Source: Desulfuromonas sp.
GTDB taxonomy: Bacteria; Desulfobacterota; Desulfuromonadia; Desulfuromonadales; Desulfuromonadaceae
Length of the DNA stretch: 64,000 nt
Direction of reading: 5' to 3'
Assembly (NCBI GenBank): GCA_021162745.1
Contig: JAGGYC010000032.1
Coordinates: forward strand, 21,381 to 85,380
A model generated the notes under the pieces. That model did no database searches. It worked only from the letters and a program-made list of their open reading frames with translations, and was not told the origin of the DNA. Both the position numbers and the translations under genes were made by a program. Each line of letters starts with the position of its first letter. Positions within the stretch are counted from its first letter, which is position 1. This document shows, one piece after another, positions 19,890 to 30,686 of the stretch.

Positions 19890-21093
19890 TCCACGGCTGC
19901 TACAGCTGACACGTTCAGCGCACGTTCGTCAGCTGTTTAAACGGTTGGGCGTTGATCCGGTCGGCATTGAGTTGATGGCGAACAAGGCCTTGCATCTCAA
20001 CACTCTGCTTGAGCGAGTCCCCTGCGCTGCGGCCAATATCCTCAAGCAGGAGATGATCGCCCTTGGTGGTGATGCCGCTGTTGCCCGTGGTACCGTGTCC
20101 TGCACTATCTCCTACACGGATGTGTTGCTGATGGGTACGCGCAAACAGCTTGATCAACTGATCCTGCGTCTGCCCCGCCAGCCATTTGGCTTAAAGGGGT
20201 TGGCGCAGGAGTTGAGTCAGTTGTTGAATGCCGCTTCATCGGTTCCGCGTGTGCTGGTTGGTCGCTCGTGTCGCCTGGAGCTGTCTCGGCCGCAGGTGAT
20301 GGGAATTATCAATGTTACACCGGATTCGTTTTATGATGGTGGTGTGTGTTGTGATCTCGATACGGCGTTAAAGCAAGCTGAAGCACAGATCAACGCTGGA
20401 GCAGATCTTCTCGATGTCGGTGGTGAAAGCACGCGGCCTGGCGCGGCACCTGTCGCTGGTGAACGTGAGTTGCAACGGGTTGTGCCGTTGATCACGGCAT
20501 TGAATCGTGAATTTGATGTGCCGTTGTCGATTGATACGAGTAAAGCTCTGGTGGCAACTGCTGCTGTTGAGGGTGGCGCTGATTTTATCAACGATATCAG
20601 TGGCTTGTCGTTTGATCCACAGATGGCACAGGCTGTGGCGTTCAGTGGTGCCGGATTATTTGTCATGCATACACGGGGGCGCCCTGATGAGATGCAATTG
20701 GATACGGATTATCACGATGTCGTTGCAGACGTTATTGCCGGACTTCGCAGCTCTGTCAATACTGCTTTAAGCGCTGGCATCCCCGTAGAGAAGATTGCCG
20801 TTGATCCGGGTATCGGTTTTGGCAAATCCCTTGATGGGAATCTGGAAATTCTGCGGCGGCTATCAGAGCTGTCGTGCCTTGCCTGCCCCGTTCTTATTGG
20901 AACATCGCGAAAAAGTTTCATCGGTCATGTGTTAAAGCAGCATAGCCCCAGTGAACGGCTGTATGGTTCCGTGGCCAGTGTTGCCTTGGCCGTCGCCAGC
21001 GGCGCCCATCTGTTTCGTGTTCATGATGTTGCTGCAACCCGGGATGCCGTCGATATGGCGTGGGCTATCTGTCAGAGTGAATCAATGGCGTAG
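19879..21093 (+). CDS. folP: Dihydropteroate synthase with long N-terminal extension
   Basis: FolP joins p-aminobenzoate to dihydropterin pyrophosphate. The catalytic TIM barrel starts near residue 135 ([52 protein letters not shown]). The preceding 130 residues form an extra domain ([20 protein letters not shown]...) not found in E. coli FolP; long FolP proteins of this kind occur in deltaproteobacterial relatives as far as I recall. The ATG at 19879 lies inside the last codons of ftsH, giving an 11-base overlap and probable translational coupling. Confidence 0.92.
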   Translation: MSFNPRLLQLTRSAHVRQLFKRLGVDPVGIELMANKALHLNTLLERVPCAAANILKQEMIALGGDAAVARGTVSCTISYTDVLLMGTRKQLDQLILRLPRQPFGLKGLAQELSQLLNAASSVPRVLVGRSCRLELSRPQVMGIINVTPDSFYDGGVCCDLDTALKQAEAQINAGADLLDVGGESTRPGAAPVAGERELQRVVPLITALNREFDVPLSIDTSKALVATAAVEGGADFINDISGLSFDPQMAQAVAFSGAGLFVMHTRGRPDEMQLDTDYHDVVADVIAGLRSSVNTALSAGIPVEKIAVDPGIGFGKSLDGNLEILRRLSELSCLACPVLIGTSRKSFIGHVLKQHSPSERLYGSVASVALAVASGAHLFRVHDVAATRDAVDMAWAICQSESMA

Positions 21094-21118
21094 TTGACCG
21101 CCACAAAAAAGGGTCGCG

Positions 21119-21895
21119 ATGGCTGTTTTCGATGAAATGTTTAAGAACGTCAGGTGGATGTTGGATGCCCTCGATATCGCCTTGGTTGCGTTTATCATTT
21201 ATCGAATCATTCTATTGATAAAAGGTACCCGTGCTGTCCAGATGCTGATCGGCCTGGCGGTGATCCTTGTCGTCTACGTTGCCTCACAGCTCAGTGGCCT
21301 TTATACTCTGCAGTGGCTGCTGGATAATTTTCTTACCTCGATCGTTCTGGTTATCGTTGTTATTTTCCAAAATGATATCCGCCGTGCTCTGATGCATGTT
21401 GGGCGCAATCCTTTCTTTGCCGATGTATCCTATCGTGAAGAAACCCAGGTCATTGATGAACTGGTTGATGCTGCTGTTAATTTGGCTAATAAGCGGATCG
21501 GTGCATTGGTTGTGATTGAACGTGAAACCGGATTGAAGGGGTTTCTCGAAGTTGGCGTTGAGATTGATGCCAAGGTCTCTTCGGATCTGATCTGTGCCAT
21601 CTTTTTGCCGGCTTCTCCTATCCATGACGGGGCGTTGGTTCTTCAGCAGGGGCGCTTGAAAAAAGCGGGTTGTTTTTTGCCGCTGGCACAAAATGCTGAA
21701 ATCAGCAAAACCCTGGGTACGCGTCACCGTGCCGCCATTGGTTTGACCGAGATGGTCGATGCTGTGGTCATTGTTGTCTCTGAAGAAACGGGGAAAATCT
21801 CAGTGGTTGTTGGTGCACGGATGACCCGCGATCTTGATTCAACATCACTGCGTCGTATTTTAATGCGTCTTCTCGACTCGGGTCGGAAGCTCTAG
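21119..21895 (+). CDS. cdaA: Diadenylate cyclase CdaA
   Basis: CdaA makes cyclic di-AMP from two ATP. The 258-residue protein has three N-terminal membrane helices (about 15-80) and a DAC domain with the nucleotide/metal motif SPIHDGALVLQQGRL and the second motif LGTRHRAAIGLTE. It is followed directly by the YbbR/CdaR regulator and glmM, reproducing the cdaA-cdaR-glmM module known from Firmicutes. Presence here implies c-di-AMP signalling in a Gram-negative organism. Confidence 0.94.
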   Translation: MAVFDEMFKNVRWMLDALDIALVAFIIYRIILLIKGTRAVQMLIGLAVILVVYVASQLSGLYTLQWLLDNFLTSIVLVIVVIFQNDIRRALMHVGRNPFFADVSYREETQVIDELVDAAVNLANKRIGALVVIERETGLKGFLEVGVEIDAKVSSDLICAIFLPASPIHDGALVLQQGRLKKAGCFLPLAQNAEISKTLGTRHRAAIGLTEMVDAVVIVVSEETGKISVVVGARMTRDLDSTSLRRILMRLLDSGRKL

Positions 21896-21907
21896 GAGAT
21901 TGGTTTT

Positions 21908-22633
21908 ATGCTGCAGATGATTGTCCGCAACTGGCATTTGAAATTACTTTCATTGGTTTTTGCCTTGTTGCTGTGGTTGTTTGTCACCGGCGAGCAAAAA
22001 GCAGAAGTCGGTCATACGGTACCTCTTGAGCTGAAAAACCTCCCTGTCGGTTTGATTGTCGCCAATGAGGTGCCAAGTCTGGTTGACCTGCGTATCAGTG
22101 GACCGAGAACACTGCTGTCGAATCTGAGACCATCAGCGTTGAGCATGTCTGTCGATTTGCGTGGGCTTGAACCTGGCTTGACAACCTTCAAACGGCTTGA
22201 CGAAAACCTGAATATCCCCAGTGCTCTTAAGGTCGTGCGCCTTTCTCCCTCTTATGTTGAGGTCAAATTGGAACGGATTCGTCGTAAGTCTGTTCCTGTT
22301 GACGTTGTGGTTTCCGGGGTGCCTGAGTCTGGAGCGCATGTTGTTTCCATCGCTGTTTCTCCGGATGCTGTTGTTATTGAAGGTGCCGAGAGCGAGGTGA
22401 AAAATGTTGACCGCGTTGAGACTGAAGCGGTCGATATTACCTCCGTCAGTGAAGACTTTTCTATGATGGTCCCGGTTGATTATCGCGGAACCTATACCAC
22501 CTTGGCGGATCAAAAAACGGTTGAGGTTGAAGTTATAATTTTTAAAGAACCTGAGCCGGAAACTGACGTTGAACTACCGCAGGTACTGGAAAACGAAATT
22601 GTGGACGAAGAGGAGACTGCCGTCTCTTCATAA
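21908..22633 (+). CDS. cdaR: YbbR-domain protein (CdaR-like regulator of CdaA)
   Basis: The 241-residue protein has an N-terminal membrane anchor (LKLLSLVFALLLWLFVTGE) and two YbbR-type beta domains outside the membrane (VPLELKNLPVGLIVANEVPS; VPVDVVVSGVPESGAHVVSI). CdaR proteins modulate CdaA activity. An acidic tail (EPETDVELPQVLENEIVDEE) ends the protein. It starts 12 bases after cdaA with AGGAGATTGG upstream. Confidence 0.9.
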   Translation: MLQMIVRNWHLKLLSLVFALLLWLFVTGEQKAEVGHTVPLELKNLPVGLIVANEVPSLVDLRISGPRTLLSNLRPSALSMSVDLRGLEPGLTTFKRLDENLNIPSALKVVRLSPSYVEVKLERIRRKSVPVDVVVSGVPESGAHVVSIAVSPDAVVIEGAESEVKNVDRVETEAVDITSVSEDFSMMVPVDYRGTYTTLADQKTVEVEVIIFKEPEPETDVELPQVLENEIVDEEETAVSS

Positions 22634-22669
22634 ACCCCTGTAGCCAATTAAGTTCATTGAAAGAGATCT

Positions 22670-24040
22670 ATGGATAAAAAAATTTTTGGAACTGATGGAG
22701 TGCGTGGCGTTGCTAATGTCTATCCCATCACCACTGAAGTCGCCATGCAGCTTGGACGAGCCGTTGCTTATATGTTTAAGGGCACTGATAAGCGTCGTCG
22801 CATAGTCATTGGTAAGGATACCCGCTTGTCCGGTTATATGATCGAAAATGCACTGGCTGCCGGGATTTGTTCAATGGGCGTGGATGTTCAGTTGGTTGGG
22901 CCACTGCCGACACCGGGTATCGCTTTTATTACCTGCTCCATGCGCGCCGATGCCGGGGTGGTTATCTCAGCGTCACATAACCCCTACCAGGATAATGGCA
23001 TCAAGTTTTTTTCCCATGATGGGCTTAAATTGGCCGATGATGTGGAGTTGCAGCTCGAAAAATTGATGTTTTCTGAAGAATTGGATCTATTACGGCCGAC
23101 GGCTGATGAGGTGGGCCGTGCTTTTCGGATTGATGATGCGACGGGACGCTATATTGTTTTTTTGAAAAATACCTTTCCGCGCGATCTCGATCTGCGTGGG
23201 TTGCGGATTGTTGTCGATTGCGCCAACGGTGCCGCTTATAAGGTGGCACCGGCTGTATTTGAGGAACTCGGTGCCGAAGTGATTTCGATGGGGGTCACCC
23301 CCAACGGCACGAATATTAATGCCGGATGCGGATCGACATACCCCAATGTTCTTGCCGAAGCGGTGCGTGAATATCGTGCCGATATCGGCATTGCTCTCGA
23401 TGGTGACGCCGACCGGTTGATTCTTGTCGATGAAAAGGGCTGTGTTGTTGACGGTGATCATATTATGGCGATCTGTGCGACCCAGATGATTGAGCGTGGT
23501 GAGCTGGCCAAGAATACTCTGGTGGCAACGGTGATGAGCAATATGGGCCTTGATATTGCTTTACGTAAAGCGGGCGGTACAGTTGTAAAGACAGCTGTCG
23601 GTGATCGCTATGTCATGGAGGAGATGCTGAAGAACGGCTATAACCTCGGTGGCGAACAGTCCGGTCATATGATCTTCTTTGATCATAACACCACCGGTGA
23701 CGGCACCCTGTCGGCATTGCAGATGCTGGCCATTATGCAGCGTAGCGGTAAGCCCTTATCCAAACTTGCAGAGGTGATGACGGCACTGCCTCAGTTGCTG
23801 GTCAATGTCCGGGTAAAAGAGCGGGTCGATCTGGCGACGGTCGATGCCGTGCAGCAGGTGATTAAACACAGTGAAGAGGTTCTTGGTGACAGCGGCCGTG
23901 TTTTGATCCGCTATTCAGGCACGGAACCACTGCTCAGGATTATGTTGGAAGGTGAGAGCCATAGCCAGATTAAACAGCTGGCTGATAAAATTGTAGCCGC
24001 TGTGGAGACACATCTGCAGGGTGTAAGGGAAGGGGCTTGA
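22670..24040 (+). CDS. glmM: Phosphoglucosamine mutase
   Basis: GlmM interconverts glucosamine-6-phosphate and glucosamine-1-phosphate for UDP-GlcNAc, peptidoglycan and LPS. The 456-residue enzyme shows the substrate entry [10 protein letters not shown], the phosphoserine loop [16 protein letters not shown], the Mg site [13 protein letters not shown] and the phosphate-binding [12 protein letters not shown]. Its product pool is linked to CdaA through direct inhibition in some bacteria, which fits the operon order. The stop overlaps the pdxJ start region. Confidence 0.97.
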   Translation: MDKKIFGTDGVRGVANVYPITTEVAMQLGRAVAYMFKGTDKRRRIVIGKDTRLSGYMIENALAAGICSMGVDVQLVGPLPTPGIAFITCSMRADAGVVISASHNPYQDNGIKFFSHDGLKLADDVELQLEKLMFSEELDLLRPTADEVGRAFRIDDATGRYIVFLKNTFPRDLDLRGLRIVVDCANGAAYKVAPAVFEELGAEVISMGVTPNGTNINAGCGSTYPNVLAEAVREYRADIGIALDGDADRLILVDEKGCVVDGDHIMAICATQMIERGELAKNTLVATVMSNMGLDIALRKAGGTVVKTAVGDRYVMEEMLKNGYNLGGEQSGHMIFFDHNTTGDGTLSALQMLAIMQRSGKPLSKLAEVMTALPQLLVNVRVKERVDLATVDAVQQVIKHSEEVLGDSGRVLIRYSGTEPLLRIMLEGESHSQIKQLADKIVAAVETHLQGVREGA

Positions 24041-24042
24041 TG

Positions 24043-24759
24043 ATGATACGTCTTGGAGTCAATGTTGACCATATTGCTACTCTCCGTCAGGCACGGGGGA
24101 CGGTTGAACCAGATCCTGTTACAGCTGTGGCCATTGCCGAGTTGGCTGGAGCTGATGGAATTACTGTTCATTTGCGTGAAGATCGTCGTCACATCCAAGA
24201 TCGTGACGTTGAATTGTTACGCCAGACGGTGCAGACATCACTCAACTTGGAGATGGCTGCGACTGAGGAGATAGTGGCGATCGCCTGTCGCCTGCGCCCC
24301 GATTGTGTCACGCTTGTTCCTGAAAAACGTCAGGAATTAACCACTGAGGGTGGGCTGGATGTTGTTGGACAGTCGCAGCATCTCAAAGGTGCTATTGCTC
24401 AGTTGCAGGAGCAGGGCATTGTTGTCAGCCTGTTTGTGGATGCCGATCTGCAGCAGATCGACCAAGCTTTTCAGGTGGGTGCCGATACGATTGAGATTCA
24501 TACCGGATGCTATTGTGATGCGCCTTCTCATGGGGCAAAACTGGCCGAACTGGCAAAGATCGAAAAGGCCATCCATGCTGCACGTCAGGCCGGTTTAGGG
24601 GTCAATGCCGGTCACGGCCTGAATTACCATAATATTCAGGCGGTGGTCGCTCTGGGCGGGATTGAAGAGTTTAATATTGGACATAGTATCATCTCGCGTG
24701 CCGTACTAGTCGGTTTGGATCGTGCGGTTCGGGAGATGAAAGCGTTGATTGAGGGCTAG
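24043..24759 (+). CDS. pdxJ: Pyridoxine 5'-phosphate synthase
   Basis: PdxJ condenses 1-deoxyxylulose 5-phosphate with 3-amino-2-oxopropyl phosphate to give pyridoxine 5'-phosphate. The TIM-barrel sequence has the N-terminal signature [18 protein letters not shown], the active-site [16 protein letters not shown] and C-terminal [10 protein letters not shown]. Two consecutive ATG codons (24040, 24043) and a TTG (24037) are available; 24043 sits 8 bases from AAGGGAAGGGG. It overlaps or abuts glmM. Confidence 0.95.
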   Translation: MIRLGVNVDHIATLRQARGTVEPDPVTAVAIAELAGADGITVHLREDRRHIQDRDVELLRQTVQTSLNLEMAATEEIVAIACRLRPDCVTLVPEKRQELTTEGGLDVVGQSQHLKGAIAQLQEQGIVVSLFVDADLQQIDQAFQVGADTIEIHTGCYCDAPSHGAKLAELAKIEKAIHAARQAGLGVNAGHGLNYHNIQAVVALGGIEEFNIGHSIISRAVLVGLDRAVREMKALIEG

Positions 24760-24762
24760 GTT

Positions 24763-25146
24763 GTGGCGATTGCCGGCATAGGAACCGATATAGTCCGGGT
24801 CGAACGTTTTGAGCGTTTTCTCGACCGTCAGGATTCAGCACTGCTGGGGCGTTTGTTTACTGCGCAGGAGCTCGCGTATGCTTTGCCGAAAAAGGGCGCT
24901 GCTCAGCACTTGGCGGCCCGCTTTGCTTCAAAAGAGGCATTTCTTAAGGCTCTTGGTCTCGGTTTGCGCGATGGCTTGAGTTGGCACGATGTCGAAGTGG
25001 TTCGGGATGAATTGGGCTGCCCGTCGCTCAAGCTTACCGGGCGAGCCGACGAAATCTTTACGCAACGAAAACTTGCCGGACACCATTTGTCCTATAGTCA
25101 TGAGCGGGAGTATGCAGTGGCAACGGTTGTATTGGAGGGGGTATGA
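24763..25146 (+). CDS. acpS: Holo-[acyl-carrier-protein] synthase
   Basis: AcpS transfers 4'-phosphopantetheine from CoA to apo-ACP. The 127-residue protein has the metal/CoA motif [14 protein letters not shown] and the catalytic block [14 protein letters not shown]. It begins with GTG at 24763, three bases after pdxJ, and its TGA overlaps the next ATG (ATGA). The pdxJ-acpS pair is a common bacterial arrangement. Confidence 0.95.
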   Translation: MAIAGIGTDIVRVERFERFLDRQDSALLGRLFTAQELAYALPKKGAAQHLAARFASKEAFLKALGLGLRDGLSWHDVEVVRDELGCPSLKLTGRADEIFTQRKLAGHHLSYSHEREYAVATVVLEGV

Positions 25147-26726
25147 AACTTCTTACTGCTGATCAGATGCGTCAAATGGATCAGCGTGCGATTCACGATT
25201 ATGGCCTTGCCGGTATTGTCTTGATGGAAAATGCTGGGCGGGGGGCTGCGCAGGTGATTGCTGGGCGCTATGCTGATTTGTTTCCGGGGCCGGTGCTCAT
25301 ATTGACAGGTAAGGGGAACAATGGCGGCGACGGTTATGTGGTTGCCCGTTACCTGGGGAATTGTGGTTGGGATGTGACCACCGTAGCTCTGGCGCAACGA
25401 GAGCAGATCGGTGGGGATGCGGCAAGCAATCTGGAAATATTGCTTAACAGCCAAAGTCCTGTTTTATTTTACGATCCGTCACAGACCGTTGATGACACCT
25501 TGAATCCGTATGGCGACAGTGTGATTATTGTCGATGCCATCTTCGGTAACGGGTTGACTTCGGCTGTACGTGGGCATTACCTGGATGCGATTCATTGGAT
25601 CAACCGTCACTCGGTCAAGGTAGGGGCCAAAGTGGGGGCTAAGGTGGCGGCCATTGATATGCCATCGGGAGTGGAAGCAACCAGCGGTCAGGTTCTGGGT
25701 GAGGTGGTAGAGGCGGATTGTTCGTTGAGCTTTGCCTTCGCCAAGATTGGCCAGGTCAGCTATCCGGCTCAGCGTTACGGAGGAGAATTGTCCGTGATCG
25801 ACCTGGGTATGCCGCGGCCATTGACCGAAGTGGTAACGGAACAGTTGGCCCTTGTGGATTCTGGATTGGCGCAACGCTTACTGCCCCGGCGTCCGGACGA
25901 TGGCCACAAAGGGATGTTTGGTCATGTCCTGCTGGTGGCCGGCTCCCAGGGGAAAAGTGGTGCGGCGAGGATGTGTGCCGAAGCGGCACTTCGCAGTGGC
26001 AGCGGCCTGATGACGGTTGCGGTCCCGGCGACGGTGCAGCCGCAGATTGCGGCGGGAGCTCCCGAAGTGATGACCGTCGCTCTGACCGAGAACGAGGGCG
26101 CTTTGTGCCGTGACAGTTTTGTCGAAATCAAGTCTCTGTGGCATGGCATGGCGGTTGTGGCCGTCGGTCCGGGGCTGGGCACTCAAACCGAGACTCAGGA
26201 GTTGGTCAGGCAGATTGTCCAGGACTGTCCCTGCCCGTTGGTGCTCGATGCTGATGCCTTGAACGCCTTGGCTGAAACACCAGAGCTGCTACGTCGTCGC
26301 ACTGCCGCGACTGTATTAACACCTCACCCCGGCGAGATGGCTCGTTTAACCGGATTGAGCGTGGAAGCCGTTCAGAGCAACCGGCTTGAGGTGGCTCGTC
26401 AGTTCGCCGACGATTATCAGGTGTGCCTGCTCCTCAAGGGAGCCCGGACGGTGATTGCCGATGAGACAGGGCGACTGTGGGTAAACAGCACCGGTAACAG
26501 CGGCATGGCCAGTGCCGGGATGGGTGATCTCCTGACCGGAATAATCGCGGCCTATGTGGCTCAGAAACAGGACGTTTTTTCGGCAGCGGCTCTTGGCGCC
26601 TATCTGCATGGTGCTGCCGCAGATCTTTGTGCTGAAAAACTGGGTGGTGTCGGCTTTTTGGCCACAGATGTGTCACTGGCATTGCCTGTTGTACGACAAC
26701 ACTTAAAGGAGGGAATTTATGCTTAA
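25143..26726 (+). CDS. nnr: Bifunctional NAD(P)H-hydrate epimerase / ADP-dependent dehydratase
   Basis: This 527-residue repair enzyme restores NAD(P)H from its hydrated form. The N-terminal YjeF_N epimerase domain (1-220) has [16 protein letters not shown] and [16 protein letters not shown]; the C-terminal ribokinase-like dehydratase (235-520) has [20 protein letters not shown] and the end motif [15 protein letters not shown]. Between epimerase strands, a short tandem [11 protein letters not shown] is encoded by near-identical 12-base units at about 25618-25650, an expansion I do not expect in the family. It overlaps acpS by ATGA and the CBS gene by 8 bases. Confidence 0.95.
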   Translation: MKLLTADQMRQMDQRAIHDYGLAGIVLMENAGRGAAQVIAGRYADLFPGPVLILTGKGNNGGDGYVVARYLGNCGWDVTTVALAQREQIGGDAASNLEILLNSQSPVLFYDPSQTVDDTLNPYGDSVIIVDAIFGNGLTSAVRGHYLDAIHWINRHSVKVGAKVGAKVAAIDMPSGVEATSGQVLGEVVEADCSLSFAFAKIGQVSYPAQRYGGELSVIDLGMPRPLTEVVTEQLALVDSGLAQRLLPRRPDDGHKGMFGHVLLVAGSQGKSGAARMCAEAALRSGSGLMTVAVPATVQPQIAAGAPEVMTVALTENEGALCRDSFVEIKSLWHGMAVVAVGPGLGTQTETQELVRQIVQDCPCPLVLDADALNALAETPELLRRRTAATVLTPHPGEMARLTGLSVEAVQSNRLEVARQFADDYQVCLLLKGARTVIADETGRLWVNSTGNSGMASAGMGDLLTGIIAAYVAQKQDVFSAAALGAYLHGAAADLCAEKLGGVGFLATDVSLALPVVRQHLKEGIYA

Positions 26727-27168
26727 AGCTAAAGATATTATGACCGTTGATGTTCATACTGTAACTGCTGCTACCGAATTGAAAAAACTGGCGGCACTTC
26801 TGGAACAAACCGGCTACAGCACTCTGCCTGTTGTCGATGACACCGATCAGCTGGTTGGCGTTATCAGTGCCACAGACCTGATTGATCGCGACAAGCCGTT
26901 ACATATCCCGACGGTTGTCTCGCTGTTCGATTGGGTGCTGTATCTCGAAAGTGAGAAAAACTTTGAGGAACAGGTAATGCGGATCAGTGCCCAGACCGTT
27001 GATGAAATTTGCACCAAGCCGGCAATCAGCTGTACTCCGGAATGTCCCGTCAGCGAAATTGCCGATCTGATGGTGAAAAACAAGATTCATCTTGTCCCGG
27101 TAGTCGAAGATCAGAAATTGGTTGGTGTGGTTGCGCGGCTCGATATTATCCGTGTTATGGGGGCATGA
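26719..27168 (+). CDS. Tandem CBS-domain protein
   Basis: The 149-residue protein consists of two CBS motifs (about 1-60, [19 protein letters not shown]; and 90-149, CTPECPVSEIADLMVKNKIH) joined by a 30-residue insertion. Such stand-alone Bateman modules bind adenine nucleotides and regulate partners. The gene overlaps nnr by 8 bases and precedes tsaE, so it is in the same transcript. The partner is not identifiable from sequence. Confidence 0.88.
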   Translation: MLKAKDIMTVDVHTVTAATELKKLAALLEQTGYSTLPVVDDTDQLVGVISATDLIDRDKPLHIPTVVSLFDWVLYLESEKNFEEQVMRISAQTVDEICTKPAISCTPECPVSEIADLMVKNKIHLVPVVEDQKLVGVVARLDIIRVMGA

Positions 27169-27169
27169 A

Positions 27170-27658
27170 TTGCAACTGTTAAATCTGTGCAGCGAGTCTG
27201 CTGAACAGACACATCAATTGGGAGTACAGCTTGGACAGTTGTTTGTGGCGGGTTGTCTTGTGCTGCTGGAGGGCGATCTAGGCGCTGGGAAAACATGTCT
27301 AGCTACCGGTATCGCTCGTGGCCTTGGTGTCGATGACGCGACACCGATCACCAGTCCGACCTATACGCTGCTCAACAGTTACTTCGGTCGTTTGCCATTA
27401 TATCATTTCGATCTCTACCGTCTGGCCGATGGTGAAGAGTTGGATGAACTCGGCTTTGATGAATATTTTCATGCTGATGGTGTGGCGCTGGTCGAGTGGC
27501 CTGAACGGCATGCCGAACTTGCCGACAGTGGTCTGACGATACATCTGGGCTATGTCGGCGAGTCGAGTCGCGAGTTGGTGATTACGGCTTCGGATCTCTT
27601 TGTCACCCGCTTTTCGGAATGCTGTGTGGCCATTAAGCGTTTAACGCTGTGTCCCTGA
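27170..27658 (+). CDS. tsaE: tRNA threonylcarbamoyladenosine biosynthesis ATPase TsaE
   Basis: TsaE acts with TsaB and TsaD to make t6A37 in ANN-decoding tRNAs. The P-loop LLEGDLGAGKTCLATG, the switch ITSPTYTLLNSY and HFDLYRLADGEELDELGFDEY are characteristic. I place the start at TTG 27170 (MQLLNLCSESAEQT), two bases after the CBS stop and with GGGGG six bases before it; the frame is open further upstream, inside the CBS gene, without family similarity. Predicted length is 162 residues. Confidence 0.9.
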   Translation: MQLLNLCSESAEQTHQLGVQLGQLFVAGCLVLLEGDLGAGKTCLATGIARGLGVDDATPITSPTYTLLNSYFGRLPLYHFDLYRLADGEELDELGFDEYFHADGVALVEWPERHAELADSGLTIHLGYVGESSRELVITASDLFVTRFSECCVAIKRLTLCP

Positions 27659-27686
27659 TTCTGTGTTGGATAAAATGATAATTTGC

Positions 27687-27716
27687 TAAAGGCGCTCTCG
27701 GGAGCGCCTTTTGTTG
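27687..27716 (+). terminator. Intrinsic terminator after tsaE
   Basis: GGCGCTC (27691-27697) and GAGCGCC (27702-27708) pair around TCGG, flanked by AAA and TTTT. It closes the long ftsH-to-tsaE run. Confidence 0.88.
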
Positions 27717-27868
27717 TTATTTTTCACTTCAGAGGCGAGCAAACACATAAAAGTTTTGACCCTGTTATAAATTATTGCTAAAAACTTTGGGTTGTATAAA
27801 TATATGTTCTGAATTCAGTTGTCGTTGACGACTGATTATTGAATACCGATCAAGGAGGAAGACCGAAA

Positions 27869-29089
27869 ATGGCTCTGGTTGTACAGAAGTATGGCGGAAC
27901 TTCCGTGGGGACGACCGATAAAATTCGTAACGTGGCCCAACGGGTAGCCCGGACTTACGACGATGGCAACGATGTTGTCGTAATTGTCTCGGCAATGTCG
28001 GGAGAAACCAACAAGCTGGTTGCTCTGTCACAAGAAATTTGTGAATTTCCCAGCGAGCGTGAATATGACGTTCTGGTCTCCACCGGGGAGCAGGTGACGA
28101 TTGCCCTGTTGTCCATGTGCTTACAGTCGATGGGGTATAAGGCCAAAAGCTACCTGGGGCATCAGATTCCGATCTTGACCGACAGTGCATCATCCCGCGC
28201 CCGGATCAAGGAGATCGGCGAGGAAAACATTCGTGAAGACCTGAAAAATGGTTCCATCGTGGTTGTTGCCGGATTCCAGGGGATTGACGACCAAGGTAAT
28301 ATTACTACCCTGGGGCGCGGTGGTTCAGACACCTCTGCGGTTGCGGTGGCTGCCGGATTGAAGGCCGATGTCTGTGAAATTTATACGGATGTCGATGGTG
28401 TTTATACCACCGATCCGCGGATTGTTGCCGATGCCAGTAAAATAGAGAAAATTTCCTATGAAGAGATGTTGGAGATGGCCTCTCTGGGCGCAAAGGTTCT
28501 ACAGATCCGCTCTGTTGAGTTTGCAAAAAAATATGATGTTGTGATTCACGTACGTTCCAGTTTTAACGATAATCCTGGAACGCTGGTTATGAAGGAGGAT
28601 GCTGAGATGGAGACCGTACTGGTTTCGGGTGTAACCTGTAACAAAGATGAAGCGAAAATTTCTGTAATGCGTGTTCCGGACAGGCCGGGAATTGCCGCAA
28701 ATATTTTTACACCTCTGACCGAGGCGAATATTACCGTTGATATGATTATCCAGAACGTCTCCCACGAAGGATCGACAGATCTGACGTTTACGGTACCCAA
28801 GGGTGATCTGAAGAAGGCGCTGAAAATTGTTGAAGAAACAGCTCAGCAGATTGGAGCCCGTGGTGTGACGTCGGATGACAAGGTCGCCAAGGTATCCATC
28901 ATTGGTGTCGGAATGCGTTCCCACTCCGGTATTGCCAGCAAGATGTTCACTACCCTCTCTGCGGAAGGGGTCAATATCCAGATGATCTCAACCAGTGAGA
29001 TTAAGGTCTCCTGCGTTATTGAAGATAAGTACACCGAACTGGCCGTGCGTGTTTTGCATGATGCTTTTGAGCTTGGAAACGGCGAATAG
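27869..29089 (+). CDS. lysC: Aspartate kinase
   Basis: LysC phosphorylates aspartate, the first step to Lys, Thr, Met and diaminopimelate. The 406-residue protein has the kinase domain ([42 protein letters not shown]) and two C-terminal ACT domains for allosteric feedback ([39 protein letters not shown]). ATG 27869 follows AAGGAGGA; the upstream in-frame ATG at 27839 is unlikely. cimA follows, so the pair feeds Thr/Ile synthesis. Confidence 0.96.
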   Translation: MALVVQKYGGTSVGTTDKIRNVAQRVARTYDDGNDVVVIVSAMSGETNKLVALSQEICEFPSEREYDVLVSTGEQVTIALLSMCLQSMGYKAKSYLGHQIPILTDSASSRARIKEIGEENIREDLKNGSIVVVAGFQGIDDQGNITTLGRGGSDTSAVAVAAGLKADVCEIYTDVDGVYTTDPRIVADASKIEKISYEEMLEMASLGAKVLQIRSVEFAKKYDVVIHVRSSFNDNPGTLVMKEDAEMETVLVSGVTCNKDEAKISVMRVPDRPGIAANIFTPLTEANITVDMIIQNVSHEGSTDLTFTVPKGDLKKALKIVEETAQQIGARGVTSDDKVAKVSIIGVGMRSHSGIASKMFTTLSAEGVNIQMISTSEIKVSCVIEDKYTELAVRVLHDAFELGNGE

Positions 29090-29116
29090 CTTGTTTCGTA
29101 TGTGAAGGAGAGAGTT

Positions 29117-30685
29117 ATGAGTCGGATTATGCTGTATGACACCACCTTGCGCGATGGTACCCAGGCGGAGGATATCTCCTTTCTGGTCAGCGACAAAGTA
29201 TGTATTGCTCAACGTCTTGATGAGTTGGGTGTTGATTACATTGAGGGGGGCTGGCCCGGATCGAACCCGAAGGATATCGCTTTTTTTCAAGAGATCAAAA
29301 ACGTTACCCTTAAGCATGCGAAAATCGCTGCCTTTGGTTCAACACGTCGGGCTAAAACGACGCCGGAGCAGGATAATAATATCCAGACATTGATTGAGGC
29401 TGATCCTGATGTCGTGACCATTTTTGGTAAGACCTGGGATTTTCATGTCCGTGAGGCACTACGTATTTCGCTGGAGGAAAACCTTGAGTTGATCAATGAT
29501 TCACTGATTTATCTCAAGAAACATATTCCTGAAGTGATCTATGACGCGGAACATTTTTTCGATGGTTATAAAGCCAATCCCGACTATGCATTGCAGACCT
29601 TGAAAGCTGCAGAGGATGCGGGAGTCGATTGTATTGTCCTCTGCGATACCAATGGGGGGACATTGCCCAGCGAGTTTCCCGAGATTATGCGTGTTGTCAA
29701 AGAAACCGTGTCAACACCGCTGGGTATCCATGCGCATAACGATAGTGAGTGTGCTGTGGCCAACTCATTGATGGCTGTTGCTCATGGTGCCGTTCATGTA
29801 CAGGGAACCCTCAATGGTTTCGGCGAGCGCTGTGGTAACGCCAACCTGTGTTCACTTATTCCATCGCTGAAGTTGAAAATGAATAAAGAGTGCATCAGTG
29901 ATGAGCAGTTGAAGACGTTGCGTTCGGTATCCCGTCAGGTCTATGAACTGGCGAACCTGATTCCGAATAAGCACCAAGCGTATGTCGGCAACTCGGCCTT
30001 TGCCCACAAAGGGGGCGTTCATGTGTCAGCAATTCAGCGTCATCCTGAAACCTATGAGCATATTCGCCCTGAGATGGTTGGTAATATGACGCGGGTGTTG
30101 GTTTCTGATCTCTCCGGGCGGGCAAATATTCTTGCCAAGGCCGAGCAGTTCAATATCAATCTCGACAGCAAAGATCCGGTTACCCTGGAGATCCTTGAGG
30201 ATATTAAGGAGATGGAAAACAAGGGCTATCAGTTTGAGGGCGCAGAAGCTTCGTTTGAGCTGTTGATGCGTCGTGCGTTGGGTACTCTGCGTCATTATTT
30301 CTCCGTCATCGGTTTTCGGGTCATTGATACCAAGCTTAAAGAGGGGGATAAGCCCCTGTCTGAGGCTACGGTGAAGGTGAAGGTTGGCGGACGGATCGAG
30401 CATACGGCTGCAGAAGGCGATGGGCCGGTGAATGCGTTGGATAATGCTCTGCGCAAAGCCCTTGAGCATTTTTATCCCCAACTTAAAGATATGAGTTTGT
30501 TTGACTATAAGGTTCGCGTTTTACCCACTGGGCAAGGGACTGCATCCATTACCCGTGTGTTGATCGAATCCGGAGATGAACAATCCCGCTGGGGAACCGT
30601 GGGGGTCAGTGATAATATTATTGATGCGTCCTACCATGCACTGATCGATGCCTTGCAATATAAGCTGGTCAAGGATACAGAATAG
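29117..30685 (+). CDS. cimA: (R)-citramalate synthase
   Basis: CimA condenses pyruvate and acetyl-CoA to citramalate, opening the threonine-independent route to isoleucine. The 522-residue enzyme has the DRE-TIM signature [27 protein letters not shown], the active-site [24 protein letters not shown], and a C-terminal LeuA-like allosteric domain. Homologues were characterised in Geobacter. GAAGGAGAGAG precedes ATG 29117; the in-frame 29102 start overlaps that site. It follows lysC by 27 bases. Confidence 0.93.
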   Translation: MSRIMLYDTTLRDGTQAEDISFLVSDKVCIAQRLDELGVDYIEGGWPGSNPKDIAFFQEIKNVTLKHAKIAAFGSTRRAKTTPEQDNNIQTLIEADPDVVTIFGKTWDFHVREALRISLEENLELINDSLIYLKKHIPEVIYDAEHFFDGYKANPDYALQTLKAAEDAGVDCIVLCDTNGGTLPSEFPEIMRVVKETVSTPLGIHAHNDSECAVANSLMAVAHGAVHVQGTLNGFGERCGNANLCSLIPSLKLKMNKECISDEQLKTLRSVSRQVYELANLIPNKHQAYVGNSAFAHKGGVHVSAIQRHPETYEHIRPEMVGNMTRVLVSDLSGRANILAKAEQFNINLDSKDPVTLEILEDIKEMENKGYQFEGAEASFELLMRRALGTLRHYFSVIGFRVIDTKLKEGDKPLSEATVKVKVGGRIEHTAAEGDGPVNALDNALRKALEHFYPQLKDMSLFDYKVRVLPTGQGTASITRVLIESGDEQSRWGTVGVSDNIIDASYHALIDALQYKLVKDTE

Positions 30686-30686
30686 C

